Below, in pieces: positions 36,263 to 46,404 of a stretch of 64,000 bases of DNA. The notes beneath the pieces are model-generated. The model ran no database searches. It saw only the letters and a program-made list of their open reading frames with translations, and was not told the origin of the DNA. Location: contig NZ_BJYS01000027.1 of the NCBI RefSeq assembly GCF_007991635.1, forward strand, positions 47,075-111,074. Direction: 5' to 3'. The first letter of the stretch is position 1; every line of letters begins with the position of its first letter. Position numbers and translations under genes: made by a program. This DNA is from Adhaeribacter aerolatus (lineage in GTDB: Bacteria; Bacteroidota; Bacteroidia; Cytophagales; Hymenobacteraceae).

Positions 36263-38590
36263 TTAGGGGTGCGCTTTAAGGTATTGTTTAGGCGTAAGTC
36301 CTGTTTCCTTTTTAAAATAGGTGTTAAAAACCGATTTGGAATTAAACCCGCTTTCGTAAGCGAGGCCCGTTAAGGTGAGGTGAGCATTTTTGGGGTCTCT
36401 AGCAATATGTTTAAAATCCTGCACACGGTAATGATTCACAAACTCACTAAAATTTTTCCCAATGCTTTCGTTGAGTAACCAGGAAAGCTGATTAGGATGA
36501 ATGTCGATTTGTTTCGCAAGCGCACGTAATGACAGGTTTGGGTCTAGATAGGGTCGTTCCTCCTGAATATGATTGTTTAATCGCTCGGTATATTGCGTAA
36601 TTACATCACCGTTAAGCAGCGTATTTTTATTATTTCTAGATTCCTGCGGGTCTGTTTTAGGAAACAATATTTTTTGAAAATGAGCATATCGGGCATCGGT
36701 TCTTAAAGCGCTGACCAGCGGATCTACAAAATGAATAAGCAATATAGGAGATTTGTATTCAATTGCTTGTCTGATCCATTCAAATGCTTTTTCTTTTTCT
36801 CCTAAAGCCGCGTAGATAAATAAAAGATAAGAGCTCGCCCGAAAACCTTCGGGAGTGGCGGCATGCACAATTAATTCCTGCAAGTATTTTGTAGCATTAT
36901 CTAGGTCATTTTTTAGCGTATAGGCGAGTGCGGTTATGCCTAACTTATCTCCAATCGCTACAATTCCCGGAGCCTGTTTTTTAAAATAATTCAGCACCTC
37001 ATCAAAGCGGCCGAACTTAAGTAAACAATAAAATTTTACGGTAAGTGCCGGAATATTCCTCGGATTGTGCTGTAAACATCTATTCAATTTCTCCAGACAG
37101 GCCGGGTAGTTTTCAGACATGTAGTCGAAATAGGCACTGAAAAATATCGTCTCTTGAGAAAGCGGATCGATGGTTATGGCTACTTTTAAATGCTGCTGGG
37201 CTTTACTTTTTTCACCGGCAATCAGGTATAAAAAAGAGAGATACTGTTGGGCTTCTACATAGTTAGGGTTTAAAAATATTGCTTTTAAGGTTGCCTGTAA
37301 AGCTCCGGTGTAATTGCATTGGGTAAAAAAGTAGAGGTTTGCCTGTTGATAATAGCCATCAGCTAATTGGTCGTTTAATTCCAGACCCTTTTGGGTTAAT
37401 GCAGTCGCTTTTCCCCATGCCTCCTCAAAAGGCAAAAAACCAATGGTAGCTAAAAAACTATAGCAATCAGATAACCCAAGTATCGATTCGGCGTGATCCG
37501 GATCTAATTGGAGGGCCTTTTCATAAAGGCCGATAGCAGTTTGAACATCATTAGCACTCCATTTTCTACGATAGAATTTTGCCTTCAAAAATAATTCGTA
37601 AGCCTGGTACTGGTCGGTTTGTTTGTTTACCAGATGTTCCTGTATTTCAAAATGCCCCAAATACTCTCTTAGTTTTTCGGCAATTAAAAGGCTTATTTCA
37701 TCCTGAACTTCAAATATATTTTCCAGTTTTCGGTCCCAGGTCTGCGACCAGAAATGAAAATCTTCCTCCGCCTGGATTAATTGTGCCGAAATCCGAAGGG
37801 TATCACCAGACAAACGGACACTGCCTTCCAGAATAGTGGAAACATTTAATTCTTTGCCAATTTGTTTAAGGGGGATATTCTTGTTTTTAAAAAAGAAAGA
37901 AGAAGTCCGGGAAGTTACCCGTAGGTTTTTTACTTTAGACAGGGCGCTGATAATTTCTTCGGTGATGCCGTCGCTAAAATATTCGTTTTCCTGGCTGGTG
38001 CTCCTGTTCACAAAAGGAAGTACCGCAATGGTTTTGTTTTTTATCTCCTGCTTTCCCTGAAGTTCTGCTGCCAGCGGAACCTTAATTCCTTCGTTCGAAA
38101 TCGCAAATACTTCTACTGCATTCGCAATGTTTTTCAGGTCAAAGTGGCCGAGGGAGGTGGTTAAAATATTTTGATGATTCTTGAGTTCATCGTTTAATTT
38201 CCCGGAAACTAATATAGCCCCGGCCACACCCAGACTCTCGATGCGGGAGGCAAAGTTTACGCCATCTCCATAAACTTCTGTTTTGTCAAAAACAATGTCT
38301 CCCAGGTGCAAGCCAATTCTAATGGGCACTGGGTCACCTTCCCGCAAAAGTCTCTGAATATCTATAGCACAATTAGCAGCTTCTATGGCACTTTTAAATA
38401 CACTTAAAGCACCATCTCCGTAATACTGAATAATCTTTCCATGGTGTAATTTGTGCTGTTGCTGAAACACTGCACGGTGCCGCGCCCTAATAGTTGAGGC
38501 AACGTGTTCATCTCTTTGCATCAAAGCAGTATACCCTACAATGTCCGCAAACATGACAGCTGCAAGTTGGCGCACTTTTTTCTCCTTCAT
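36263..38590 (-). CDS. Class III nucleotide cyclase - FlgO/TolB-like - TPR - AraC HTH fusion protein
   Basis: A 775-residue protein. Order: class III cyclase homology domain (about 8-170), a FlgO/TolB-like domain (about 186-310, KTIAVLPFVNRS), tetratricopeptide repeats (about 325-640), and an AraC-type double helix-turn-helix domain at the C-terminus (about 670-775). Metal aspartates D16 (FADIVGYT) and D59 (YYGDG) and the transition-state pair N112/R116 (GVNFASR) are present. The purine-selecting positions are Q55 and E105 instead of the Lys/Asp of adenylate cyclases. No transmembrane segment is seen. A cytosolic cyclase that also binds DNA is implied; targets are unknown. Confidence 0.85.
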   Translation of the reverse strand: MKEKKVRQLAAVMFADIVGYTALMQRDEHVASTIRARHRAVFQQQHKLHHGKIIQYYGDGALSVFKSAIEAANCAIDIQRLLREGDPVPIRIGLHLGDIVFDKTEVYGDGVNFASRIESLGVAGAILVSGKLNDELKNHQNILTTSLGHFDLKNIANAVEVFAISNEGIKVPLAAELQGKQEIKNKTIAVLPFVNRSTSQENEYFSDGITEEIISALSKVKNLRVTSRTSSFFFKNKNIPLKQIGKELNVSTILEGSVRLSGDTLRISAQLIQAEEDFHFWSQTWDRKLENIFEVQDEISLLIAEKLREYLGHFEIQEHLVNKQTDQYQAYELFLKAKFYRRKWSANDVQTAIGLYEKALQLDPDHAESILGLSDCYSFLATIGFLPFEEAWGKATALTQKGLELNDQLADGYYQQANLYFFTQCNYTGALQATLKAIFLNPNYVEAQQYLSFLYLIAGEKSKAQQHLKVAITIDPLSQETIFFSAYFDYMSENYPACLEKLNRCLQHNPRNIPALTVKFYCLLKFGRFDEVLNYFKKQAPGIVAIGDKLGITALAYTLKNDLDNATKYLQELIVHAATPEGFRASSYLLFIYAALGEKEKAFEWIRQAIEYKSPILLIHFVDPLVSALRTDARYAHFQKILFPKTDPQESRNNKNTLLNGDVITQYTERLNNHIQEERPYLDPNLSLRALAKQIDIHPNQLSWLLNESIGKNFSEFVNHYRVQDFKHIARDPKNAHLTLTGLAYESGFNSKSVFNTYFKKETGLTPKQYLKAHP

Positions 38591-38869
38591 GGCACAACCT
38601 TTTAGTGGTTATCTAAAATTCAATTTATTTACTCCTAAATGGCAGTTGCTGAAAACCGCTTTACGTGGCTATATGCGTTTGCTGGACTTTGCAGTTCGGC
38701 AGGCTGGTGGTCATTGTAAGTCGCTGTGAGTACTCAGCTTGGGTATCTTGTAAGTAAGATAAATATTTTTTAGGACTAAAGCTACAAGTTTGTTTTAATT
38801 GGACTTCCGATAAAGGTGGTTAAGATTGCATTACTTAATAATAGCCCGGAAAACTACCTTACCCGAAAC

Positions 38870-38899
38870 AAAAAAGGCATCAACTTACGCTGATGCCTT
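38870..38899 (-). terminator. Intrinsic terminator after the DUF4197 gene
   Basis: A 9-bp stem (38874-38882 with 38891-38899), 8-nt loop; on the minus strand it is followed by a T6 run. It lies 20 bp past the DUF4197 stop. The rest of the 38591-38919 gap shows no gene. Confidence 0.75.
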
Positions 38900-38919
38900 C
38901 TTTAAAGATAAAAGAGGTG

Positions 38920-39657
38920 TTAAGGTTTATCCTGCTTCGCAAATACTCTCTTTAATAACTGAGTAGTGCGGGCAATCGGGTTCTCCCGAATATTAGCTTC
39001 CTCCTGAGCTACCAGAATAAACAATCCATCAATCGCTTTTTGGGTAGCATAGCTGGTCAGGTCGGGGTTTACACGTTGTACCGTTGGGATGCGGTTATAG
39101 GCCGAAATAATATCCGTATAATATTTGGTAGCATTAACTTTCTCCAGAGAAGTTTGGATGCGCGGTGTAAAAGCGGTGGTTAACTCTTCGCTGGTAGTAC
39201 GCTTCAGGTATTGCGTAGCCGCATCTTTACCCCCGGTTAATATTCCCCAAACGTCCCGGATGGTTAATTTTTTAATCGCATCTAAAAATATGGGCTTCGC
39301 ACTCTGGGCAGCATCTTCGGCCGCCCGGTTCAGCGACAAAACAAAATCATCAACCAAACTACCCATGCCCACTGCCCGTAAGGTAGATTCTACCTTTTTT
39401 ACTTCCTGCGGAAAAGAAATCCGGATTAAAGAATTTTTAAAATATCCATCGGTTTGGGAGGCCGTGGTAGCGCCTTTGGAAATGCCAATGGATAAAGCCT
39501 CTTTTAAACCGCTGGCTACTTCGGCATCTGAAACCGGCACATTTTTAAGGACGGCATCGCTGACCGAAGGCGGAATTTGAATACCCTGGGAAGTAGTGGC
39601 ACAGGAAAACATACCCAACGAAATAAAAAACAAAGCGGGTACCAGGTAGTTCTTCAT
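38920..39657 (-). CDS. DUF4197 lipoprotein
   Basis: A 245-residue predicted lipoprotein: signal peptide with lipobox Cys at residue 19 (LGMFSC), then the DUF4197 domain with its GLKEALSIGISKGA and LNRAAEDAA elements. The family occurs in Proteobacteria and Bacteroidetes and has no known function. Divergent from cinA with a 69-bp gap. Confidence 0.88.
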   Translation of the reverse strand: MKNYLVPALFFISLGMFSCATTSQGIQIPPSVSDAVLKNVPVSDAEVASGLKEALSIGISKGATTASQTDGYFKNSLIRISFPQEVKKVESTLRAVGMGSLVDDFVLSLNRAAEDAAQSAKPIFLDAIKKLTIRDVWGILTGGKDAATQYLKRTTSEELTTAFTPRIQTSLEKVNATKYYTDIISAYNRIPTVQRVNPDLTSYATQKAIDGLFILVAQEEANIRENPIARTTQLLKRVFAKQDKP

Positions 39658-39670
39658 AAAATCTTACTGT

Positions 39671-39678
39671 TAATTTTG
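39671..39678 (+). promoter_or_regulatory. Possible -7 box of the cinA promoter
   Basis: TAATTTTG matches TAnnTTTG on the plus strand, about 49 bp before the cinA ATG. The -33 position has only a weak TTC (39651-39653, 17-bp spacer), which lies inside the start of the divergent DUF4197 gene. Confidence 0.35.
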
Positions 39679-39726
39679 AGCTGTAATATTATAGTTTCTG
39701 CATAAATCGAACCAAAAATTAAACGC

Positions 39727-40968
39727 ATGCTTGCTGATATCATTACCATTGGAGATGAAATATTGTACGGCCAGATTGTAGATACCAATTCGGCCTGGCT
39801 GGGAACCGAACTGGCTAAAATCGGGATTAAAGTCCGGCAGATTACTTCTATCTCGGATAGCCCGGAACATATTATAAAAACGCTGGATGAGGTAAAACAG
39901 CAAAGCGAGGTAATATTGATAACTGGCGGCTTAGGCCCTACCAAAGACGATTTAACCAAACACACCCTTTGCCGCTACTTTAATACCGAACTGGTACTAG
40001 ACGAAGGCTCTTTGGAGCACGTAACCGAACTTTTCCGGTCGCGTGGGCGCGACTTAACCGAGCTAAACCGGCAGCAAGCCTTTTTACCAGCCAATTGCAA
40101 ACCCATTCTTAATATTCTGGGTACCGCCCCGGGCATGTGGTTCGAAGAAGAAGGCAAAATATTCATATCGATGCCGGGCGTGCCGTTCGAGATGAAGCGT
40201 ATTATGCGCGATACGGTTTTGCCGGAGTTGCAAAAGCGATCTAACCAGGAACAGATTATACACCGGGTTATTCAAACAGTTGGTTTAGGCGAATCTTTCC
40301 TGGCCGAAAGAATAGGCGAATGGGAAGAAGCCTTACCGCCGCATATTAAACTGGCTTACCTGCCTTCACTTTCTGGCGTTCGGTTGCGCCTGACGGGCCG
40401 TGCCGCCGGCTCGGCTAATTTGGAAGAACAAATGGATGCCCAGGTAGAAAAATTAAAAACCCTGATTCCCCAGCATATTTTTGCGCTCGGCGAAGTACCT
40501 CTGGAAGAAGCTGTAGGCCGGTTACTCAAAGAAAAAGGCTTTACCATTGCCACCGCCGAAAGTTGCACGGGTGGTCACCTGGCGCATAAACTCACCAGCA
40601 TCGCCGGCTCTTCGGAATATTTTATGGGAAGTATATTGGCTTACCACAATCACATCAAAATAAATCAGTTAGGCGTAAGCGCCGAGGATCTAACGCAATA
40701 CGGCGCGGTTAGTGAGGAAGTGGTAAGCCAGATGGCTGCGAATGTACGTAAACTCCTGAACACCGATATTGGCTTAGCCACCAGCGGCATTGCCGGCCCC
40801 AGCGGCGGCACACCCGAAAAGCCGGTTGGCACCATTTGGGTTGCTTACGCCGATGCCGAAAAAACGGTAGCTAAGAAAATATTTTATAACAAAGAACGGC
40901 TGCTAAATATCGAATTTACAACGTATACCGCTTTAAACCTGGTAAGGCAGCAAATAATGGGAGTTTAA
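39727..40968 (+). CDS. cinA: CinA family nicotinamide-nucleotide amidase / competence-damage protein
   Basis: A 413-residue protein with an N-terminal MoCF_biosynth/COG1058 domain (IITIGDEILYGQIVDTNS, TGGLGPTKDD) that acts as ADP-ribose pyrophosphatase in homologues. The C-terminal CinA domain (about 250-410) carries ATAESCTGGHLAH, GSILAYHN and GIAGPSGGTPEKPVGT and acts as NMN deamidase in NAD recycling. The two-domain length is normal. It is followed after about 98 bp by an E2 acyltransferase gene with its own -7-like box. Confidence 0.93.
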   Translation: MLADIITIGDEILYGQIVDTNSAWLGTELAKIGIKVRQITSISDSPEHIIKTLDEVKQQSEVILITGGLGPTKDDLTKHTLCRYFNTELVLDEGSLEHVTELFRSRGRDLTELNRQQAFLPANCKPILNILGTAPGMWFEEEGKIFISMPGVPFEMKRIMRDTVLPELQKRSNQEQIIHRVIQTVGLGESFLAERIGEWEEALPPHIKLAYLPSLSGVRLRLTGRAAGSANLEEQMDAQVEKLKTLIPQHIFALGEVPLEEAVGRLLKEKGFTIATAESCTGGHLAHKLTSIAGSSEYFMGSILAYHNHIKINQLGVSAEDLTQYGAVSEEVVSQMAANVRKLLNTDIGLATSGIAGPSGGTPEKPVGTIWVAYADAEKTVAKKIFYNKERLLNIEFTTYTALNLVRQQIMGV

Positions 40969-40985
40969 GAATATTTTATTTTTTA

Positions 40986-40993
40986 TACCTTTG
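40986..40993 (+). promoter_or_regulatory. Possible -7 box of the E2 gene
   Basis: TACCTTTG matches TAnnTTTG. At the -33 position there is TTT (40964-40966) with a 19-bp spacer, one mismatch from TTG. The predicted leader to the ATG at 41067 is about 65-70 nt. Confidence 0.45.
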
Positions 40994-41066
40994 GTCTGTT
41001 TCCGTACCAGCACGTAAATTCCAAACCGACGGCGGAACGAAAAAATAAACTCTAAACCGAAAATTA

Positions 41067-42437
41067 ATGGCACTGGTAGAAATGTTGATGCCCAAAATGG
41101 GAGAAAGTATCATGGAGGGCACCATTCTGAAATGGCTTAAAAAGGTTGGTGATGATATTGAAGCAGATGAATCGGTACTGGAGGTAGCTACCGATAAAGT
41201 TGATACCGAAGTACCCGCCATTCAGGCCGGTAAATTATACGAAATACTGGCCCAGGAAGGCGAAGTAGTAGCCATAGGCAAACCCATTGCCATTATCGAA
41301 ACCGAAAGTGGTGATGCCACCGTAAACCCGTCAGCGCATATTACCCAGGCGAACCTGCAGGATCCGGTACATACCGAACCAGCTCCGGAAACTGAATCTG
41401 TAACAGACGCGCAACCAACTCCTACGTCGGAACCTGTTTCGGCAACAAAACCCGCTAGTTTTACCGAAGGTCGCTTTTATTCGCCGTTGGTGATGAATAT
41501 TGCGCGGCAGGAAGGTATTCCCATGCGGGAACTGGATCAGGTGCCCGGAACCGGTTTAGAAGGCCGTGTTACGAAGCACGATATAATGGCTTACCTGGAA
41601 AACCGAAAAACGCCGGCAGATCAGCCGGCTCCTGTTCAACCAGCAGTACAACCAGAGGCTACCGTTGCGCCAACTCCTGCACCGGCACCCACTCCTACCC
41701 AGAAGCCAGCTGCTGTTTCGGTAAGTGGTAATTCCGAGATAATAGAAATGGACCGGATGCGCAAAATGATTGCGCAGCGCATGGTAGAAAGTAAACAGAT
41801 TTCGGCACACGTTACTTCGTTTGTAGAAGCTGATGTAACCAATATGGTGCTGTGGCGCAACCGGTACAAAGATGCTTATCAAAAACGAGAAGGTGAAAAA
41901 CTCACCTTTACTCCCATATTTATTGAGGCGGTAGCCAAAGCCATCAAAGATTTCCCGATGATCAATATTTCGGTTGCGGGTGATAATATTATTAAGAAGC
42001 GGGATATTAATATTGGAATGGCCGTAGCTTTACCTTCGGGTAATCTGATTGTACCGGTTATTAAAAATGCCGACCAGATGAACCTGAATGGCTTAGCCAA
42101 AAAAGTTAACGACTTAGCCAACCGCGCCCGCACGAATAAACTCACCCCCGACGATTTATCCGACGGCACTTACACGATTTCCAACGTAGGCACTTTTGGG
42201 AATGTAATGGGCACACCTATTATTGTACAGCCACAGGTAGCAATTCTGGCTTTAGGTACCATTAAAAAGAAACCGGCAGTAATTGAAACCCCCGAAGGCG
42301 ATTTAATCGGTATCCGGCATTTTATGTTTTTATCGCACTCCTACGACCACCGCGTTGTTGATGGCTCTCTGGGCGGTATGTTTGTGCAGCGGGTAGCGCA
42401 TTACCTCGAATCTTTTGATAGTCATACAACCATATAA
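41067..42437 (+). CDS. 2-oxo acid dehydrogenase complex E2 (dihydrolipoamide acyltransferase)
   Basis: A 456-residue E2. The lipoyl domain has K44 in ATDKVDTEVP; a Pro/Ala-rich linker is followed by the E3/E1-binding domain (about 132-172, SPLVMNIARQEGI...GTGLEGRVTKHDI), a second Pro/Ala linker and the acyltransferase domain. The active site is SYDHRVVDG near the C-terminus. The core resembles branched-chain or general 2-oxoacid complexes more than the large pyruvate E2. E1 and E3 genes are not in the window. Confidence 0.92.
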   Translation: MALVEMLMPKMGESIMEGTILKWLKKVGDDIEADESVLEVATDKVDTEVPAIQAGKLYEILAQEGEVVAIGKPIAIIETESGDATVNPSAHITQANLQDPVHTEPAPETESVTDAQPTPTSEPVSATKPASFTEGRFYSPLVMNIARQEGIPMRELDQVPGTGLEGRVTKHDIMAYLENRKTPADQPAPVQPAVQPEATVAPTPAPAPTPTQKPAAVSVSGNSEIIEMDRMRKMIAQRMVESKQISAHVTSFVEADVTNMVLWRNRYKDAYQKREGEKLTFTPIFIEAVAKAIKDFPMINISVAGDNIIKKRDINIGMAVALPSGNLIVPVIKNADQMNLNGLAKKVNDLANRARTNKLTPDDLSDGTYTISNVGTFGNVMGTPIIVQPQVAILALGTIKKKPAVIETPEGDLIGIRHFMFLSHSYDHRVVDGSLGGMFVQRVAHYLESFDSHTTI

Positions 42438-42458
42438 GTAAAGATGAAAATTATCCGG

Positions 42459-42489
42459 AAGAGCCTGTTTTAATTAAAAGCAGGCTCTT
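42459..42489 (+). terminator. Intrinsic terminator after the E2 gene
   Basis: AAGAGCCTG at 42459-42467 pairs with CAGGCTCTT at 42481-42489; the stem extends inward by a few A-U and G-U pairs and is followed by TT. It starts 22 bp after the E2 stop and ends 24 bp before the next gene. Confidence 0.75.
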
Positions 42490-42512
42490 TTGAGTTAAAC
42501 CCCAGAGTTCTT

Positions 42513-43019
42513 ATGAAAAATATAGTATTTCTGCTTTTTTGTGCCTTCAGTTTATTTCTGGCCATTTACTATTACCGCCAGTACGATGAAACGCAAAGGC
42601 AATTAGAATTAGCCAACCGCCGGGTACTAGACCGCGATACCATGATATATGGCTTGCAGAAAAAAGTGGAACAGCGTGGCTTAGCAGATTCCTCTTCTGT
42701 AGATGCGCCCGAGGTGGTTCCTAGTCCCAGCACCCTCGGCAAATTAAGCCCTGGTGAAATCAACCGGCTAAAGGCAAAAGGTTTAAAAAATCCGGAAGCG
42801 GATTTAAAAACTAATTTAACCGAAAACCAGCAAAATGTACTCCAGCAAAAAGGCACCTTAGGCGGTACCATGGCTATCCGGGATATTCAGATTTTAAACG
42901 AACGCTATGCCCTGGCTTATTTCGAAGATGGCCATCAGGGCGGCTACATGATATTAAAGTACGAAGTACAGCCGACTGGCCGCATTGCGTGGGTTGTTTT
43001 AGATAGTTATCAGATCTAA
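42513..43019 (+). CDS. Uncharacterised membrane-anchored protein with coiled coil
   Basis: A 168-residue protein with an N-terminal hydrophobic anchor or signal (residues 4-20) followed by a heptad-like charged helix (about 25-55). A Pro/Ser linker and a compact C-terminal part of about 65 residues, with alternating strands (RYALAYFEDGHQGGYMILKY), complete it. No family is recognised. No start alternative is better than the ATG at 42513. It could anchor a small beta domain at the inner membrane; this is a guess. Confidence 0.65.
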   Translation: MKNIVFLLFCAFSLFLAIYYYRQYDETQRQLELANRRVLDRDTMIYGLQKKVEQRGLADSSSVDAPEVVPSPSTLGKLSPGEINRLKAKGLKNPEADLKTNLTENQQNVLQQKGTLGGTMAIRDIQILNERYALAYFEDGHQGGYMILKYEVQPTGRIAWVVLDSYQI

Positions 43020-43175
43020 AACATTTGAAACTAACTTAAATAGAGATTATGTATCAGAAACTAGGTTAAAGCAATAAGTTAGTGTAGCTCGCCCAAATTA
43101 ATTTGATGTTCTTTAGTCTCGAAATCATTGACTTTTGCCTGTGGTACAAAACTTATTTTTCTCTTGAAAGAGTTT

Positions 43176-43224
43176 AACCCTTCCGCCCTCCGGGCACCTT
43201 CCCTGAACCAGGGAAGGAGTTTGG
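43176..43224. repeat. Putative extragenic repetitive element with hairpin
   Basis: A CCCTTCCGCCCTCCGGGCA block is followed by a perfect 9-bp hairpin (43197-43205 with 43209-43217, loop AAC). From memory, elements of this style occur as scattered extragenic repeats in bacterial genomes. Only one copy is visible in this window. Confidence 0.45.
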
Positions 43225-43586
43225 CCGAACCGTAATATTATGAAATAGCTTTGTTGCGGAGGCTTAATTAATGATTGAACCTGGTGAGGCATCAGCTAAG
43301 CGCATACTACAGCAGTTTGGACAGCGAGGGCCTTTCAGCTTTCCGGTGCGCAGCATTCCGACGCAGGAGGAAAGGAAAGATGAGCAGCCCGAGTGGCCAA
43401 ACGGGGCCCGCCGGCCGGGAGGCTTCTTAGGCTTCTGAAAACAGTTAGCTCCTGCCCATTGAAAGATGGAATCTTTCAAAAGATAAACAGATAAAAATTA
43501 AATTATTCAAGCAGTACCAATTATAGAAGTTGGTATAAGCAAGTTGGAAACCTCCAACCTTAACGGAACGGTTTAGTAAGAACTAA

Positions 43587-43623
43587 AAAGCCTGAATAGA
43601 AAAAAAATCTCTATTCAGGCTTT
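43587..43623 (-). terminator. Intrinsic terminator after valS
   Basis: A 14-bp perfect stem (43587-43600 with 43610-43623), 9-nt loop; on the minus strand the stem ends in a short T-run. It lies 24 bp past the valS stop. Confidence 0.82.
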
Positions 43624-43646
43624 ATGTATTTAAATAAATACAGTCT

Positions 43647-46274
43647 TTACCCAATAGCCGCTAAGCTTTGCTCCAAAGCTTTTATTTTAGCTTCAGCATC
43701 CGCTTTCTTCTGCCATTCTTTTTCCAGCACCACTGGCGGGGCGCCATTTACAAAGCGCTCATTGCTTAACTTTTTATCTACCGAAGCCAGAAACCCCTTG
43801 GTGTATTCCAGTTCTTTTTGCAGGCGCTCCCGCTCCACTTCCGGGTCAACGGCACCTTCCATCGGTATAAAAAATTCGTTACCTCCAATCACAAAGTTTA
43901 GGCTCCCTTCCGGTCCTTCGTTTACATAGCTGATTTCAGTCAGGTTAGCCAGCTTTTGGATTAAAGGCTCGAACGGTGCCAATAAGGCTTGCTCCTGGGA
44001 TTTAATGGCTAAGTTTAACGCTTTGGTTTGCGGAATGTTTTTAGAATTCCGAACGTTGCGAATACCCGCAATAATATCCTGGGCTTTGTCCATCCGCTCC
44101 AGCAAAATAGAATCGGCAGTACCTGCCATTGGCCAAGGTGCTACAATTAAATAATCTTTGTCGCCGCGTTCTTTAATATCCTGCCAGATTTCTTCGGTAA
44201 TAAAAGGCATAAACGGATGCAGCAATTTCAGTAGATTTTCCAGGTAATTAAGGGTAGTGTCCAGCGTAGCTTTATCAATCGGGCTCTGGTAAGCCGGTTT
44301 TATCATTTCGAGGTACGAGGAGCAGAAATCATCCCATACCAGCTTGTAAACGGCCATGAGCGCATCCGATATCCGGAACTTGGAAAAGTGATCTTCTATT
44401 TGCTCGAAAGCCACATTAAACCTGGCAGCAAACCAATTGATAGCCAGTTCGTTCGGATTCGGAATGTTCTCATCAACCTGCCAGCCTTTAATCAGACGGT
44501 AAGCATTCCAGATTTTATTACTGAAGTTACGGCCTTGTTCGCATAGCTTTTCGTCGAAGAGCAAATCGTTACCGGCTGGCGAACTAAACAACATACCGGT
44601 TCTAACGCCATCGGCGCCGTACTGGTCAATCAACCCTAAAGCATCCGGCGAATTACCCAGCGATTTCGACATTTTCCGGCCCAATTTATCACGTACAATA
44701 CCCGTCAGGTACACGTTGCGGAACGGTACCTCTTTGCGGTATTCCAAACCAGCCATAATCATACGGGCCACCCAGAAGAACAATATTTCGGGGGCGGTTA
44801 CCAGGTCATTAGTAGGGTAATAATATTGGATATCGGCGTTATCGGGGTCTTTAAAGCCGTCGAATACCGAGATAGGCCACAACCACGACGAGAACCAGGT
44901 ATCGAGTACGTCTTCGTCCTGCCGCAAATCCGAGAGCGTTAGATCTGCATTGCCGGTTTTTTCTTTGGCTTGGGCCAAAGCATCTTCCGCATTAAGGGCT
45001 ACCACGTAAGAGCCATTTGGCAGGTAATAAGCCGGAATGCGTTGGCCCCACCACAACTGCCGCGAAATACACCAATCCCGGATATTTTCCATCCAGGAAC
45101 GGTACATATTTTTAAACTTAGGCGGGTGCAGGCGAATGGTATCATCCATTACCACGTTCAGGGCCGGGTCGCGCAACTGTTCCATGCGCAGAAACCACTG
45201 CATCGAAAGTTTTGGCTCAATTACCGCATCGGTTCGCTCCGAAAAACCAACATTATTGGTCAGGTCTTTTGTGTTTACCAAACGCCCTTTTTCTTCCAGC
45301 TCTTTGGCAATTTTTTTTCTTACTACAAACCGGTCTTCGCCTACGTACAGCTGCGCATTGCTGTTGAGCGTTCCATCGTCGTTCAGAATATCGATTACCG
45401 GTAAATTATGCTTAACACCCAGTTCGTAATCGTTCAGGTCATGGGCCGGGGTTACTTTCAGGCAGCCGGTTCCAAACTCCATGTCCACGTACTCATCAAA
45501 AATAATCGGAATCGGCCGGTTAACTAAAGGTACCAAGGCCTGCTTCCCTTTCAGATGCTGGTAGCGGGTATCGTTGGGGTTAATACAAATAGCGGTATCA
45601 CCCAGAATGGTTTCGGGCCGGGTGGTAGCTATGGTGATATAATTCTCGTCCTCACCGGCTATCTGGTAATTTATATAGTACAGCTTGGAGTTTACCTGCT
45701 TGTAAATAACTTCTTCATCGGAAAGCGCCGTTTTCCCCTGCGGATCCCAGTTTACCATGCGCACTCCCCGGTAAATATGTCCTTTGCGGAATAAATCTAC
45801 AAACACCTGAATTACCGCGCTGCTCATTTCGGGCTCCATGGTAAAGCGGGTGCGATCCCAGTCGCAGGAAGCGCCTAATTTTTTAAGTTGCTCCAGAATT
45901 ATACCGCCGTACTTTTCTTTCCATTCCCAGGCATATTTCAGAAATTCTTCCCGGCCAATATCTTTTTTAGAAATACCTTTTTCCTTTAGCATGGCCACTA
46001 CCCTAGCTTCAGTCGCAATAGAAGCGTGGTCGGTACCAGGGACCCAGCAGGCTTCTTTTCCCTGCATCCGGGCGCGGCGCACCAATATATCCTGAATGGT
46101 ATTATTGAGCATGTGGCCCATGTGCAAAACGCCGGTAACGTTAGGCGGCGGAATTACCACGGTATAGGGCTCTTTTCTGGAGTTCGGTTTAGAGCGGAAA
46201 AAGCCCTTCTGCTGCCAGTTAGTGTACCACTTCTCTTCTACTTCTTTCGGATTATAGGTTTTAGAAATTGCCAT
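43647..46274 (-). CDS. valS: Valyl-tRNA synthetase
   Basis: An 875-residue class I aminoacyl-tRNA synthetase charging tRNA-Val. HIGH-type motif in [15 protein letters not shown] (about 40-54), CP1 editing domain (about 190-330), KMSKS in [16 protein letters not shown], anticodon-binding helices, and the C-terminal coiled-coil arm (about 810-875, [14 protein letters not shown]). Length is typical. ATG at 46274; a consensus promoter lies just upstream. Confidence 0.97.
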   Translation of the reverse strand: MAISKTYNPKEVEEKWYTNWQQKGFFRSKPNSRKEPYTVVIPPPNVTGVLHMGHMLNNTIQDILVRRARMQGKEACWVPGTDHASIATEARVVAMLKEKGISKKDIGREEFLKYAWEWKEKYGGIILEQLKKLGASCDWDRTRFTMEPEMSSAVIQVFVDLFRKGHIYRGVRMVNWDPQGKTALSDEEVIYKQVNSKLYYINYQIAGEDENYITIATTRPETILGDTAICINPNDTRYQHLKGKQALVPLVNRPIPIIFDEYVDMEFGTGCLKVTPAHDLNDYELGVKHNLPVIDILNDDGTLNSNAQLYVGEDRFVVRKKIAKELEEKGRLVNTKDLTNNVGFSERTDAVIEPKLSMQWFLRMEQLRDPALNVVMDDTIRLHPPKFKNMYRSWMENIRDWCISRQLWWGQRIPAYYLPNGSYVVALNAEDALAQAKEKTGNADLTLSDLRQDEDVLDTWFSSWLWPISVFDGFKDPDNADIQYYYPTNDLVTAPEILFFWVARMIMAGLEYRKEVPFRNVYLTGIVRDKLGRKMSKSLGNSPDALGLIDQYGADGVRTGMLFSSPAGNDLLFDEKLCEQGRNFSNKIWNAYRLIKGWQVDENIPNPNELAINWFAARFNVAFEQIEDHFSKFRISDALMAVYKLVWDDFCSSYLEMIKPAYQSPIDKATLDTTLNYLENLLKLLHPFMPFITEEIWQDIKERGDKDYLIVAPWPMAGTADSILLERMDKAQDIIAGIRNVRNSKNIPQTKALNLAIKSQEQALLAPFEPLIQKLANLTEISYVNEGPEGSLNFVIGGNEFFIPMEGAVDPEVERERLQKELEYTKGFLASVDKKLSNERFVNGAPPVVLEKEWQKKADAEAKIKALEQSLAAIG

Positions 46275-46296
46275 TGGGGTTCAACATATAAGTTTG

Positions 46297-46326
46297 CAAA
46301 AGTAAGGAATATTGCGGTAGCTTGAA
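46297..46326 (-). promoter_or_regulatory. Bacteroidetes-type promoter of valS
   Basis: On the minus strand: TTC (46324-46326), 19-bp spacer, TACTTTTG (46297-46304). The -7 box is a perfect TAnnTTTG; the -33 box has one mismatch. The leader to ATG 46274 is about 15-18 nt. Confidence 0.6.
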
Positions 46327-46404
46327 AATTATTACCTCCAACCCATTTTCTAAAGCAACTATAATTATATTTATGAAATTATATATACTAAAGATCAAAA
46401 AGTC

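Larger units (their letters stand above)
43020..43646. other. Intergenic region with repeat-like and GC-rich segments
   Basis: A 627-bp gap. It contains a GC-rich hairpin element (43176-43224), a GC-rich segment at 43264-43479 whose 71-codon minus-strand frame has no recognised homology, and the valS terminator near the right edge. The base composition of 43264-43479 differs from its AT-rich flanks, which suggests a dispersed element rather than a gene. Confidence 0.45.

Noticed and set aside
43264..43479. 71-codon Cys/Pro-rich minus-strand frame
   Set aside because: Atypical composition and GC-rich repeat-like DNA; treated as a possible dispersed element.
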